Shown: piece by piece, positions 1 through 8,561 of the stretch | Layout: each line of letters starts with the position of its first letter | How positions within the stretch are numbered: position 1 is the first letter of the stretch | NCBI RefSeq assembly: GCF_023016115.1 | Contig: NZ_JALKBH010000004.1 | Span: 124,001-188,000, forward strand | DNA: 64,000 bases | Reading direction: 5' to 3' | Origin: Alcanivorax sp. S6407 | GTDB lineage: Bacteria > Pseudomonadota > Gammaproteobacteria > Pseudomonadales > Alcanivoracaceae | Notes under the pieces: model-generated | Told to the model about the DNA's origin: nothing | The model's database searches: none | What the model saw: only the letters and a program-made list of their open reading frames with translations | Program-made: the position numbers and the translations under genes

Positions 1-1
1 C

Positions 2-1207
2 ATCAAGGTAGGGGTGCTTCATTCCCTCTCCGGCACCATGGCTATCAGTGAGTCCACGCTGAAAGATACTGTTCTGATGATGATCGAGGAACAGAACAAG
101 AAGGGTGGCGTCATGGGCAAGAAACTGGAACCGGTGGTTGTGGATCCGGCTTCCAACTGGCCGCTGTTCGCGGAAAAAACCCGTGAACTGATCACCAAGG
201 AAGGCGTGGACGTCATCTTTGGTTGCTGGACCTCCGTTTCCCGTAAATCGGTACTGCCGGTAGTGGAAGAGCTGAATGGCCTGCTGTTCTACCCGGTACA
301 GTATGAAGGTGAAGAATCTTCCAAGAATGTGTTCTACACCGGCGCCGCGCCGAACCAGCAGGCCATCCCCGCGGTGGACTATCTGCTCAACGACCTGGGC
401 GTGAAGCGCTTCGTGCTGGCCGGTACCGACTATGTGTATCCGCGTACCACCAACAAGATCCTGGAAGCCTACCTGAAAGCCAAGGGTATCCCGGAAAAAG
501 ACATCATGATCAACTACACCCCGTTCGGTCATTCCGACTGGCAGTCCATCGTCAGCGACGTCAAATCTTTCGGCAGCCAGGGCAAGAAGACCGCCGTGGT
601 ATCCACCATCAACGGTGATGCCAACGTGCCGTTCTACAAGGAACTGGGCAACCAGGGCATCAGCGCCGAAGACATTCCGGTAGTCGCCTTCTCCGTGGGT
701 GAAGAAGAACTGTCCGGTATCGACACTGCGCCGCTGGTCGGTCACCTCGCCGCCTGGAACTACTTCCAGAGCGTCTACAACGATGCCAACGAAGCCTTTA
801 TCGATCAGTGGCACGGTTTCACCGGCGACAAGAAGCGCGTTACCAACGATCCCATGGAGGCTACTTACATCGGCTTCAACATGTGGGTGAAGGCCGTTGA
901 GAAAGCCAAGTCCACCGATACCGACAAGGTGGCTGACGCCATGATCGGCATCCAGACGCCCAATCTGACTGGCGGCATGGCCGTAATGAACGAAAACCAC
1001 CACCTGTCCAAGCCGGTACTGATCGGTGAAATCCAGGACGACGGCCAGTTCGCCGTAGTCTGGGAAACCGATGGTCTGGTGAAAGGCGATGCCTGGTCTG
1101 ACTTCCTGCCGGGTTCCAAAGACCTGATCTCCGACTGGACCGCACCGATCAAGTGCGGCAACTACAACACCAAGACCAAGAGCTGCGGCGGCGCTGCTGC
1201 CGAGTAA
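2..1207 (+). CDS. urtA: Urea ABC transporter substrate-binding protein UrtA (5' end outside window)
   Basis: Periplasmic binding protein that delivers urea to the UrtBCDE importer. The reading frame is open from base 2 and begins inside the conserved start of the mature domain (IKVGVLHSLSGTMAISE), so the signal peptide and first residues lie before the window. The roughly 400 visible residues cover nearly all of a type I, Leu/Ile/Val-type binding fold. The strings VVSTINGDANVPFYKEL, AWNYFQSVYN and EATYIGFNMWVKAVEKA are typical of UrtA rather than LivJ or amide-binding AmiC. It is followed by urtB, C, D and E in order, which fixes the assignment. The GTG at 14 is internal and not the start. 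Confidence 0.95.
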   Translation: MKVGVLHSLSGTMAISESTLKDTVLMMIEEQNKKGGVMGKKLEPVVVDPASNWPLFAEKTRELITKEGVDVIFGCWTSVSRKSVLPVVEELNGLLFYPVQYEGEESSKNVFYTGAAPNQQAIPAVDYLLNDLGVKRFVLAGTDYVYPRTTNKILEAYLKAKGIPEKDIMINYTPFGHSDWQSIVSDVKSFGSQGKKTAVVSTINGDANVPFYKELGNQGISAEDIPVVAFSVGEEELSGIDTAPLVGHLAAWNYFQSVYNDANEAFIDQWHGFTGDKKRVTNDPMEATYIGFNMWVKAVEKAKSTDTDKVADAMIGIQTPNLTGGMAVMNENHHLSKPVLIGEIQDDGQFAVVWETDGLVKGDAWSDFLPGSKDLISDWTAPIKCGNYNTKTKSCGGAAAE

Positions 1208-1223
1208 GGCTCCACCGACCAGA

Positions 1224-1248
1224 GCACTCCGGGCAATGCCCGGAGTGC
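1224..1248 (+). terminator. Stem-loop between urtA and urtB
   Basis: A perfect 11-bp stem (GCACTCCGGGC) with a 3-base loop lies 17 bases after the urtA stop. No T-run follows, so a complete rho-independent terminator is unlikely. In binding-protein-dependent operons such hairpins commonly stabilise the upstream mRNA or cause partial termination, keeping the binding protein in excess. That role is inferred here. Confidence 0.6.
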
Positions 1249-1387
1249 CTGTCATATAAAAACATCGTGTACACAGTGAACGCCGGCGCAATCTCACGCC
1301 ACTGACTGAAGGAAAGCCACCTTCAGCGTTTGGCCGCAGACATCAAACGTCAGGCTTTCACCTTTAACGCCCTGCAAGGAGCCCGTC

Positions 1388-3061
1388 ATGGGTGACACAT
1401 TCAGCCGAATACTGGCCGCATGTCTGCTGATCATGCTGACCAGTCTGAGCTGGGCAGAAGAGCTGCTGCCGGAAGAGACAGCGCCACCCCAGACGACAGA
1501 GGAAACGCCGGCGGAAGAGATCGCCGCGCCACTTTCCATTCAGGATATTCTCAACCAGCTGACCGAACGCAGCTTCGACATGAAAGAAGCCGCCATCCGC
1601 CAGCTGGCCGAGCAGGACAGCCCCCGGGTCATTCCCCTGCTTAACGCGCTGATGGAGCGCGAACTGGTTCATAACCGGGAAAACGACACCATTTCGCTGG
1701 GCCACAAGGCCGACGGCGAATGGCAACTGCTTGATCCCGTCAGCGAACAACCCATCGGCACCGTCAACAGTCGTGCTGCTCGCCCGGTGGTGATCAACAA
1801 TCGTTTGCGGACCGTGATCAACAACCAGCTGGCGCTGTTTGCACTCAACAGTGACAACAGCGATGCACGCGCAGAGGCAGCTGAACAACTCATCGGCAAT
1901 GATGATCCGGACATGCTCTCCGCCCTGCGCCTGCGCCGTGAAAGCGAAGACAATGCCCGGGTGATTGAACAGATCGATACGGCACTGAACATTGCCGCCC
2001 TGAGCAGTGATGACCTGACCACCCGTCTCAATGCCATCGACACCCTCTCCAGAAATCTGCATCCGGAAGTAAAAAACAGTCTTAACGACCGGCTACGCAA
2101 CACCGAAGTCGATGCAGAAAAAGTCGCACTGGAAAAAGCGCTGGCGCGCATCGATGCGCGCATTGAAAACTTCCAGACCGCCGACACGATCTTCTTTGGC
2201 CTGAGCCTGGGCTCGGTACTGCTGCTGGCCGCCATCGGGCTCGCCATTACCTTTGGCGTGATGGGCGTCATCAACATGGCCCATGGCGAACTGATCATGC
2301 TCGGTGCCTACACCACCTATGTGGTACAGCAACTGTTGCCCAACAGTAATGAGTGGTCATTACTGATTGCCCTGCCGGCGGCCTTCCTGGTCTCCGCCGT
2401 GGTGGGCATCTTCATTGAACGCTTCGTCATCCGTTTCCTCTACGGCCGACCACTGGAAACCCTGCTCGCCACCTTCGGGGTCAGCCTGATCCTGCAGCAG
2501 GCGGTACGGGTGATTTTCTCTCCGCTCAACCGAACCGTGATTACTCCGGACTGGATGAGTGGCGCGCTGCAGATCAACCCGGTGTTCTCACTGACCTACA
2601 ACCGGCTCTACATCATCTTCTTCGCGCTGGCCGTGTTCCTCGGCCTGCTGACCCTGCTGAAGAAGACCCGATTGGGTCTGCAGGTCCGCGCGGTCAGTCA
2701 GAATCGCACCACTGCACGCGCCCTCGGCATCCGCAGTGAGCGGGTCAATGCCCTCACCTTCGGGCTCGGCTCCGGTATCGCCGGCATTGCCGGTGTGGCG
2801 CTGGCACAGCTCACCAACGTGGGCCCCAACCTGGGCCAGAGCTACATCATCGATTCGTTCATGGTGGTGGTGTTCGGTGGCGTTGGAAACCTGTGGGGTA
2901 CGCTGACTGCGGCCTTTGGTCTGGGCATTGCCAACAAACTGCTGGAGCCCATGGCAGGGGCGGTACTAGCCAAGATTCTGGTACTGATATTCATCATCCT
3001 GTTCATTCAGCGCAAACCCCGCGGACTGTTCCCGCAACGTGGCCGGGCAGCGGAGGAGTAA
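1388..3061 (+). CDS. urtB: Urea ABC transporter permease UrtB with N-terminal periplasmic extension
   Basis: Inner-membrane permease of the urea importer, LivH family. The 557 residues comprise a signal-like hydrophobic start (about 10-23), a charged helical region (about 40-255) that resembles short HEAT-like helical repeats, and a LivH-type membrane domain (about 265-545) with GVMGVINMAHGELIMLGAY and GVGNLWGTLTAA. The long N-terminal region is usual in proteobacterial UrtB but absent from LivH. The ATG at 1388 follows a good ribosome site (AAGGAG). It lies 180 bases after urtA and 1 base before urtC, so it is surely part of the urt operon. Function is clear by family; the role of the extension is unknown. 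Confidence 0.95.
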   Translation: MGDTFSRILAACLLIMLTSLSWAEELLPEETAPPQTTEETPAEEIAAPLSIQDILNQLTERSFDMKEAAIRQLAEQDSPRVIPLLNALMERELVHNRENDTISLGHKADGEWQLLDPVSEQPIGTVNSRAARPVVINNRLRTVINNQLALFALNSDNSDARAEAAEQLIGNDDPDMLSALRLRRESEDNARVIEQIDTALNIAALSSDDLTTRLNAIDTLSRNLHPEVKNSLNDRLRNTEVDAEKVALEKALARIDARIENFQTADTIFFGLSLGSVLLLAAIGLAITFGVMGVINMAHGELIMLGAYTTYVVQQLLPNSNEWSLLIALPAAFLVSAVVGIFIERFVIRFLYGRPLETLLATFGVSLILQQAVRVIFSPLNRTVITPDWMSGALQINPVFSLTYNRLYIIFFALAVFLGLLTLLKKTRLGLQVRAVSQNRTTARALGIRSERVNALTFGLGSGIAGIAGVALAQLTNVGPNLGQSYIIDSFMVVVFGGVGNLWGTLTAAFGLGIANKLLEPMAGAVLAKILVLIFIILFIQRKPRGLFPQRGRAAEE

Positions 3062-3062
3062 T

Positions 3063-4220
3063 ATGCGAGATTCCACTTTCAAGAGCGCACTCAGCGATCG
3101 CACCGCCAAGACCTTCATGGGCGTGCTGTTCGGTGCCACCCTGCTGGTGACGCTGCTCAACCAGATTTTCCCGCCGGATTCGGCTTTGCATGTGAGCGCC
3201 TACACGGTCACCCTGCTGGGCAAATACCTGTGTTATGCCCTGCTCGCTCTGGCCCTGGATCTGGTCTGGGGTTACTGCGGCATCCTCAGCCTGGGGCATG
3301 GCGCCTTTTTTGCTCTCGGCGGCTACGCCATGGGCATGTACCTGATGCGCCAGATTGGCGACCGCGGTGTCTACGGCAATGCCGAGCTGCCGGATTTCAT
3401 GGTGTTCCTCAACTGGAGCGAACTGCCCTGGTACTGGCACGGCTTCGACCAGTTCTGGTTTGCCGCACTGATGATCCTGCTGGTGCCGGGCCTGCTTGCC
3501 TTCGTGTTTGGCTGGCTGGCTTTCCGCTCCCGGGTGACCGGGGTGTATCTGTCGATCATTACCCAGGCGCTTACCTATGCGCTGATGCTGGCGTTCTTCC
3601 GCAACGAGCTGGGCTTTGGCGGCAACAACGGCCTCACCGACTTCAAGGATCTGCTTGGCTTTTCGTTGCAGTCTGACGGTACCCGGGTGGCACTGCTGAT
3701 GGCCACCGCGATCTCACTGGCATTTGCCTTTGTGTTGTGTCGCTGGATCACAGGCAGCAAGTTGGGCCGGGTGGTACTGGCAGTACGCGATGCGGAATCC
3801 CGCGCCCGTTTCATCGGCTACCGCACCGAGCACTACAAGCTATGGGTGTTCACCGCCAGCGCCATTCTTGCCGGCATTGCCGGGGCCCTGTACGTGCCAC
3901 AAGTCGGCATCATCAACCCCGGCGAGTTCTCGCCGCTTAACTCCATCGAGCTGGTGGTGTGGGTGGCCGTAGGCGGACGCGCCACCCTTTATGGCGCGGT
4001 GATCGGTGCCATCCTGGTGAACTATGGCAAGACCGTGTTCACCGGCATCATGCCGGAAGCCTGGCTGTTCGCGCTGGGTGGCCTGTTTGTCGCGGTGACG
4101 GTCTTCATGCCCCAGGGTATCGTCGGCCTGGTAGAAAAACACTGGCCAACACTCAAGCAACGCTTCATGAAATCGGACAGCAATGATGACCGTCCCTCGG
4201 CACAAGGAGAACCCTCATGA
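3063..4220 (+). CDS. urtC: Urea ABC transporter permease UrtC
   Basis: Second membrane subunit of the urea importer, LivM family, 385 residues. Hydrophobic segments run along most of the protein, with the family's DLVWGYCGILSLGHGAFFALGGYAMGMYLM block near residue 60, FGGNNGLTDF in the middle and AVGGRATLYGAVIGAI near the C terminus. The start chosen is ATG 3063, one base after the urtB stop and 6 bases after GGAGGAG. An upstream in-frame start at 3039 would overlap urtB without a better ribosome site. The stop overlaps the urtD start by four bases, indicating translational coupling. Confidence 0.95.
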   Translation: MRDSTFKSALSDRTAKTFMGVLFGATLLVTLLNQIFPPDSALHVSAYTVTLLGKYLCYALLALALDLVWGYCGILSLGHGAFFALGGYAMGMYLMRQIGDRGVYGNAELPDFMVFLNWSELPWYWHGFDQFWFAALMILLVPGLLAFVFGWLAFRSRVTGVYLSIITQALTYALMLAFFRNELGFGGNNGLTDFKDLLGFSLQSDGTRVALLMATAISLAFAFVLCRWITGSKLGRVVLAVRDAESRARFIGYRTEHYKLWVFTASAILAGIAGALYVPQVGIINPGEFSPLNSIELVVWVAVGGRATLYGAVIGAILVNYGKTVFTGIMPEAWLFALGGLFVAVTVFMPQGIVGLVEKHWPTLKQRFMKSDSNDDRPSAQGEPS

Positions 4221-5062
4221 GCGCCCTGGACAGTCTGCGAGAAACGTTTCGTCGCGATCAGGTGTTCGACTTCATGCGTCAGGGCACCCGTTCCGTATCG
4301 CCCGGCCAACTGGATGCCGGTGACGGCAAGAACATTCTCTACCTGGAAGATATCACCGTCAGCTTCGATGGCTTCAAGGCCCTCAACGATCTGACCATGT
4401 ATATCAAGACCGGCGAGCTGCGTTGCATCATCGGCCCCAACGGGGCCGGCAAATCCACCATGATGGATGTGATCACCGGCAAGACCCGCCCCGACAGCGG
4501 CACCTGCTTCTTCGGCCAGACCCTGGATCTGACCCGGCTCAGCGAAACCGACATCGCCACCGCCGGCATCGGTCGCAAGTTCCAGAAACCTACCGTGTTT
4601 CCGGAACACACCGCGTTCGAGAATCTGGAACTGGCCATGCACGATGCCAAGGGTACCTGGCACTCCCTGTTTACCCGCATGAGCGGCGAACAGAAGAGCT
4701 GGATCGAGGAGACCCTGGCCCAGGTGGGCCTGCTGGAAGACCGCGACAAGGTGGCCGGGCTGCTTTCCCATGGCCAGAAGCAATGGCTGGAAATCGGCAT
4801 GGTGCTGATGCAGAAGCCCCAGCTGCTACTGGTGGATGAACCCATCGCCGGCATGACCCGCCAGGAAGTGGAACGTACCGGTCAGCTGCTGCAAAGCCTG
4901 GCTGGCAAGCACTCCGTGGTGGTGGTCGAACACGACATGGAATTCATCCGCTCCATCGCCAGCACGGTCACCGTGCTGCATCAGGGCAGCGTACTGGCCG
5001 AAGGCACCATGGATCAGGTACAGAATGATCCGAAGGTGATTGAGGTTTATCTGGGTGAATAA
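4217..5062 (+). CDS. urtD: Urea ABC transporter ATPase UrtD
   Basis: LivG-type ATPase of the urea importer, 281 residues. Walker A GPNGAGKST lies near residue 73-81, the signature is LSHGQKQWLEIG near 183, and Walker B is LLLVDEP near 204-210, followed by the H-loop VVEHDMEF. An N-terminal stretch of about 35 residues before the ABC core is normal for UrtD. The ATG overlaps the urtC stop (ATGA) with AAGGAG upstream. The unusual LSHGQ signature, in place of LSGGQ, is a family feature of UrtD and not damage. Confidence 0.95.
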   Translation: MSALDSLRETFRRDQVFDFMRQGTRSVSPGQLDAGDGKNILYLEDITVSFDGFKALNDLTMYIKTGELRCIIGPNGAGKSTMMDVITGKTRPDSGTCFFGQTLDLTRLSETDIATAGIGRKFQKPTVFPEHTAFENLELAMHDAKGTWHSLFTRMSGEQKSWIEETLAQVGLLEDRDKVAGLLSHGQKQWLEIGMVLMQKPQLLLVDEPIAGMTRQEVERTGQLLQSLAGKHSVVVVEHDMEFIRSIASTVTVLHQGSVLAEGTMDQVQNDPKVIEVYLGE

Positions 5063-5066
5063 AAAC

Positions 5067-5154
5067 AGCTACGAGCCATGAGCTTCGAGCTTGGAGAAAA
5101 CCACTGATTAATCCTGGTTTTCCTGTTAGCTCAAAGCTCGCAGCTCGCAGCTTT
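5067..5154. repeat. Inverted pair of AGCTNNN heptad repeats between urtD and urtE
   Basis: Four head-to-tail 7-bp units of the form AGCTnnG (5067-5096) are followed, after about 30 bases, by about four units in inverse orientation (5127-5154). The arms can form an imperfect stem that ends just before the urtE ribosome site. This separates the otherwise overlapping urtD and urtE by 108 bases. It belongs to heptad family C (see findings). Confidence 0.75.
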
Positions 5155-5170
5155 TTACGGAGTAACAACC

Positions 5171-5866
5171 GTGTTGAAACTGAACAACGTCAACCAATAC
5201 TACGGCGAATCCCATACCCTATGGGATGTGGACCTGGGACTCACCAAGGGTGAGTGCCTGTGTGTGATGGGCCGTAACGGGGTGGGCAAGACTACCCTGT
5301 TGAAAACCATCATGGGGCTGCTGCCGGTGAAAAGCGGCAGTATCGAATTTTCCGGTGAGGACTTTGCCAAACAAGCCGCCGAAGAACGTGCCCGTGCAGG
5401 CATCGGCTATGTCCCACAAGGACGCGAGATCTTCCCGTTGCTGACCGTGGAAGAAAACCTTGAAACCGGTTTGCAGGCGCGTCCCGATCGCAGCAAGAAA
5501 ATCCCCGACCGCATTTATGAGCTGTTTCCGGTGCTTCATGAAATGCGCAATCGTCGCGGCGGTGACCTGTCCGGCGGCCAGCAACAACAGCTGGCCATAG
5601 GCCGTGCCCTGGCGCTGGACCCGAAACTGCTGATTCTGGATGAACCCACCGAAGGGATTCAGCCCAACATCGTCGACATGATCGGTCGCGTCATCAAGAC
5701 CCTCAACAAGGAAGAAGGTCTGACCGTGCTGCTGGTAGAGCAGAAGCTTCACTTTGCCCGCGCCTGCGCCGACCGCTTCGCCATTCTCGATCGTGGCAGC
5801 AAGGTGGCAGAGGGGGCGATGGGGGAGCTGGATGATACGTTGATCAAGGAGTTTTTGACTGTTTAG
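5171..5866 (+). CDS. urtE: Urea ABC transporter ATPase UrtE
   Basis: LivF-type ATPase, 231 residues, completing the urtABCDE set. Walker A GRNGVGKTT lies at about 34-42, Q-loop GYVPQGREIFP near 80, signature LSGGQQQQLAIGRAL near 134, Walker B LLILDEPTEGIQP near 157 and VEQKLHFA as H-loop region. Translation starts at GTG 5171, preceded by CGGAG at 5158-5162. It is separated from urtD only by a heptad-repeat element, so it is probably still co-transcribed. No urease or urea accessory gene follows within the window. Confidence 0.94.
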   Translation: MLKLNNVNQYYGESHTLWDVDLGLTKGECLCVMGRNGVGKTTLLKTIMGLLPVKSGSIEFSGEDFAKQAAEERARAGIGYVPQGREIFPLLTVEENLETGLQARPDRSKKIPDRIYELFPVLHEMRNRRGGDLSGGQQQQLAIGRALALDPKLLILDEPTEGIQPNIVDMIGRVIKTLNKEEGLTVLLVEQKLHFARACADRFAILDRGSKVAEGAMGELDDTLIKEFLTV

Positions 5867-5878
5867 CCGGCGGTGATT

Positions 5879-5970
5879 AGTTAACAGTTAACAGTGAATA
5901 GTTAACAGCTAAAACCAGATGGGCTCCCTCGGCGATTCGTGCTGTAGGAGCCCATGCTTGCATGGCGATC
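5879..5970. repeat. AGTTAAC heptad repeats plus REP-like palindrome after urtE
   Basis: Four 7-bp units (AGTTAAC/AGTGAAT) at 5879-5908 are followed by a REP-like palindrome at 5944-5970 (GTAGGAGCCCATGCTTGCAT then GGCGATC). The REP resembles Pseudomonas REP sequences, which begin GTAGGAGC and end GCGATC. No inverse heptad arm was seen here, so this copy is a half element. Confidence 0.7.
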
Positions 5971-6064
5971 ACTTCAGCATCGGATCGAAAGCCGGACATT
6001 CCAGAAACCGGTACTCCCCCACGGGTTGTCGTCCGGCCTCGGGCGTCTGGCTTCCAGCGTTTTA

Positions 6065-6078
6065 TTGATCTACATCAA
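6065..6078. promoter_or_regulatory. ANR/FNR box upstream of trhP
   Basis: TTGATCTACATCAA is a perfect match to the FNR/ANR consensus TTGAT-N4-ATCAA, centred about 84 bases before the trhP start. This predicts oxygen-responsive activation of trhP. It is the only such perfect box noticed in the window. Confidence 0.75.
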
Positions 6079-6155
6079 CAGGCAGGCATTCCCGGCTTCA
6101 GGGAATCTGGCAGCCCGCTAGAATGGCCGGCCGCTCATAGCCTCCATCGTTCATC

Positions 6156-7463
6156 ATGTCTGAATCACTGCGCGCTCCGGAACTGCTGGCCCCTGCTGGC
6201 ACGCTTACCCATCTTCACTGTGCTTTTGCTTACGGTGCCAATGCGGTCTATGCCGGGCAGCCCCGTTACTCCCTGCGGGTGCGCAATAACAGTTTCAAGG
6301 ACGTGGAAGCACTGGCCGAGGGCATCCAGCAGGCCCATGAATATGGCGGCAAGTTCTACCTGGCTTCCAACATCTCTCCGCACAACAACAAGGTACGTAG
6401 CTACCTGCGTGACCTGGCACCGATCATCGAGCACCGTCCCGATGCCCTGATCATGTCTGACCCCGGCCTGATCATGCTGGTGAAAGAGCGTTGGCCGGAA
6501 CAGGAAATTCATCTCTCCGTGCAGGCCAATGCGGTGAACTGGGCGACGGTAAAATTCTGGCAGCAACAGGGCATCAGCCGGGTAATTCTGTCACGGGAAC
6601 TGGGACTGGAAGAGGTAGCAGAAATTCGCCAGCAGGTGCCGGACATGGAACTGGAAGTATTCGTGCATGGCGCCCTGTGCATGGCCTATTCCGGCCGCTG
6701 CCTGCTTTCCGGTTACATGAATCATCGCGATGCCAACCAGGGGGCCTGTACCAATGCCTGCCGCTGGCAATACGACACCATCGAGCATGAACAGGATGGC
6801 AACGGCGACCTGATCCCGGTGAGGAAAGAACCGCACCGGGAGCTGCTGCTCGAATCCCCCAATGAGCCGGGCCAGTTCATTCCGGCTGAAGAAGATGAAC
6901 ACGGCACCTACATCATGAACTCGAAGGATCTGCGTGCAATTCAGCATGTGGAAGCCCTGACCCGTATGGGCGTGCACTCACTGAAAATCGAAGGCCGCAC
7001 CAAAAGCCCCTATTACGTGTCGCGCACCACCCAGATCTATCGCCGCGCCATCGACGATGTGGTGGCCGGCAGCCCCTTCGACATGCAGCTGATGGATGAA
7101 CTGGAGGCACTATCCAATCGCGGATATACGGAAGGATTCTTCCGCAGGCATCCCCCGCGGGAATACCAGAACTACGAACAGGGCACTTCTCTACTCGGTA
7201 CAGAACAAGTCTGTGGAGAAATTCTCGATAGTTCGGACCAGTGGCTGACCATTTCGGTGAAGAACCGTTTCCAGGTGGGCGACGTCATGAGCCTGATCAG
7301 CCCGCAAGGCAATCACCATTTCAGCCTCAGAAAAATGGAAAGTCGCACCGGCGCAGCCATCGACACGGCTCCCGGCAGCGGCCACGTGGTTCGCATCCCC
7401 AAGCCTGAGCACTTCGTCCCCGGTCCCTGGGTCTTCCTGACCCGCCACACGGCACCTCGCTAG
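6156..7463 (+). CDS. trhP: tRNA 5-hydroxyuridine hydroxylase TrhP (U32 peptidase family, YegQ-like)
   Basis: Peptidase-U32-family protein of 435 residues. It closely resembles E. coli YegQ/TrhP, which makes 5-hydroxyuridine at position 34 of several tRNAs without needing O2. The N-terminal block PELLAPAGTL, AYGANAVYAGQPRYSLRVRNN, IMSDPGLIMLV and IHLSVQANAVNWATVKFWQQ match that subgroup. The U32 signature EVFVHGALCMAYSGRCLLSG lies at about 167-186 and a further cysteine pair (GACTNACRW) near 199-206. The four cysteines are those thought to hold an Fe-S cluster in the family. Length is close to the usual 450. The ATG at 6156 has no strong ribosome site. An ANR box lies upstream, which fits an oxygen-independent enzyme. 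Confidence 0.88.
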   Translation: MSESLRAPELLAPAGTLTHLHCAFAYGANAVYAGQPRYSLRVRNNSFKDVEALAEGIQQAHEYGGKFYLASNISPHNNKVRSYLRDLAPIIEHRPDALIMSDPGLIMLVKERWPEQEIHLSVQANAVNWATVKFWQQQGISRVILSRELGLEEVAEIRQQVPDMELEVFVHGALCMAYSGRCLLSGYMNHRDANQGACTNACRWQYDTIEHEQDGNGDLIPVRKEPHRELLLESPNEPGQFIPAEEDEHGTYIMNSKDLRAIQHVEALTRMGVHSLKIEGRTKSPYYVSRTTQIYRRAIDDVVAGSPFDMQLMDELEALSNRGYTEGFFRRHPPREYQNYEQGTSLLGTEQVCGEILDSSDQWLTISVKNRFQVGDVMSLISPQGNHHFSLRKMESRTGAAIDTAPGSGHVVRIPKPEHFVPGPWVFLTRHTAPR

Positions 7464-7520
7464 ACAGCATCGTCTGCAACTCGCACACTGCGCCTTTCAC
7501 TGACACGGTGACAGGCGCAC

Positions 7521-8396
7521 ATGCTACTGACACTCTGGAACATCATTGTCCCGGTTCTGTTCTGTGCCGGGCTGGGCTACTTCTGGGCGCGTGCCGGCAA
7601 GCCCTTCGACACCCAGATGGTTACCTCATTGGTAACCACCGTCACCACTCCGTGCCTGATCGTTGCCACGCTGGGCAAGACCGACCTGGATATGACTGCG
7701 CTGACACAGGTGGCCGGTGTCGCCCTGACAGTGATGTTCCTGACACTGGCTCTGGCAGCATTGGCCATTCGCATCAGCGGCCAACCTTTCCGCATCTTCC
7801 TGCCCTCTCTTGCTTTTCCCAACACCGGCAACATGGGCATCCCTCTGTGCATGCTGGCCTTCGGAGACGAGGGCCTGGCGCTGGCTCTCGCCTGGATGAT
7901 GGTCTACTCGGTGTTTCATTTCTCCATGGGCATGGCCATTGTCAGCGGCAAGGGCTTCTCGTTATCGTTGTTCCGTCACCCGATCCTGTTGTCGGTCTTT
8001 CTGGCCGTGGCCATGGTCGGCTTCCAGCTGACTCTGCCGGAATGGCTCTTCAATACGGTCAGCCTGATTGGCGATGTGACCATTCCTCTGATGCTGATCA
8101 CCCTGGGAGTTTCCCTTTCACAGCTGAAAGTGCATCACGTGGGCAAGGGGGCCGGCTTCGCCGCGCTGCGCCTGCTGATCGGTTTCGCGGTGGGGCTCTT
8201 TGTGGTGGAGCTGCTGGATCTGCAAGGCCCGTTGCGCGGAGTGGCCCTGATCGAATCGACCATGCCGGTAGCGGTATTTAATTACCTGCTGGCCAGAGCC
8301 TTCAATCACGGTACGGAAGAAGTGGCGGCGATGGTGGTGTTTTCCACGCTGATGGCGTTCTTGATACTGCCGTTTTTGCTGACGCTGGCGTTGTAG
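7521..8396 (+). CDS. AEC-family (auxin efflux carrier) transporter
   Basis: Inner-membrane protein of 291 residues with about ten hydrophobic segments. It matches the AEC permease family: the N-terminal LWNIIVPVLFCAGLGYFWAR, the central SLAFPNTGNMGIPLCMLAFG motif and the late STMPVAVFNYLLARAF motif are typical. Members export or import organic acids and other anions, and the substrate here cannot be told. It lies 57 bases after trhP in the same direction and could be read from the same promoter. Family assignment is firm. Confidence 0.85.
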   Translation: MLLTLWNIIVPVLFCAGLGYFWARAGKPFDTQMVTSLVTTVTTPCLIVATLGKTDLDMTALTQVAGVALTVMFLTLALAALAIRISGQPFRIFLPSLAFPNTGNMGIPLCMLAFGDEGLALALAWMMVYSVFHFSMGMAIVSGKGFSLSLFRHPILLSVFLAVAMVGFQLTLPEWLFNTVSLIGDVTIPLMLITLGVSLSQLKVHHVGKGAGFAALRLLIGFAVGLFVVELLDLQGPLRGVALIESTMPVAVFNYLLARAFNHGTEEVAAMVVFSTLMAFLILPFLLTLAL

Positions 8397-8400
8397 AGCA

Positions 8401-8541
8401 AGCTTCAAGCTTCAAGCTGCAACACGGTCTGTTTCAGAGGTCGGTGCAATGCAGTGCCCGCGTTTAAACGTGGGGCGCGGGCACGGCGTTTCAAAACCCA
8501 ACCATGTCTGGTCGCGCCTTGTAGCTTGCGGCTTGTAGCTT
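8401..8541. repeat. Inverted pair of AGCTTCA/AGCTACA heptads between two transporter genes
   Basis: Three to four AGCTTCA/AGCTGCA heptads begin 5 bases after the AEC stop (8401-8422). The inverse arm (8517-8541) ends at the ribosome site of the next gene. Between them lies an inverted repeat GTGCCCGCG/CGCGGGCAC (about 8454-8485). The order heptad arm, GC-rich block, heptad arm recurs elsewhere in the window. Confidence 0.75.
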
Positions 8542-8561
8542 TCTTTAAGGATTGGACACTC

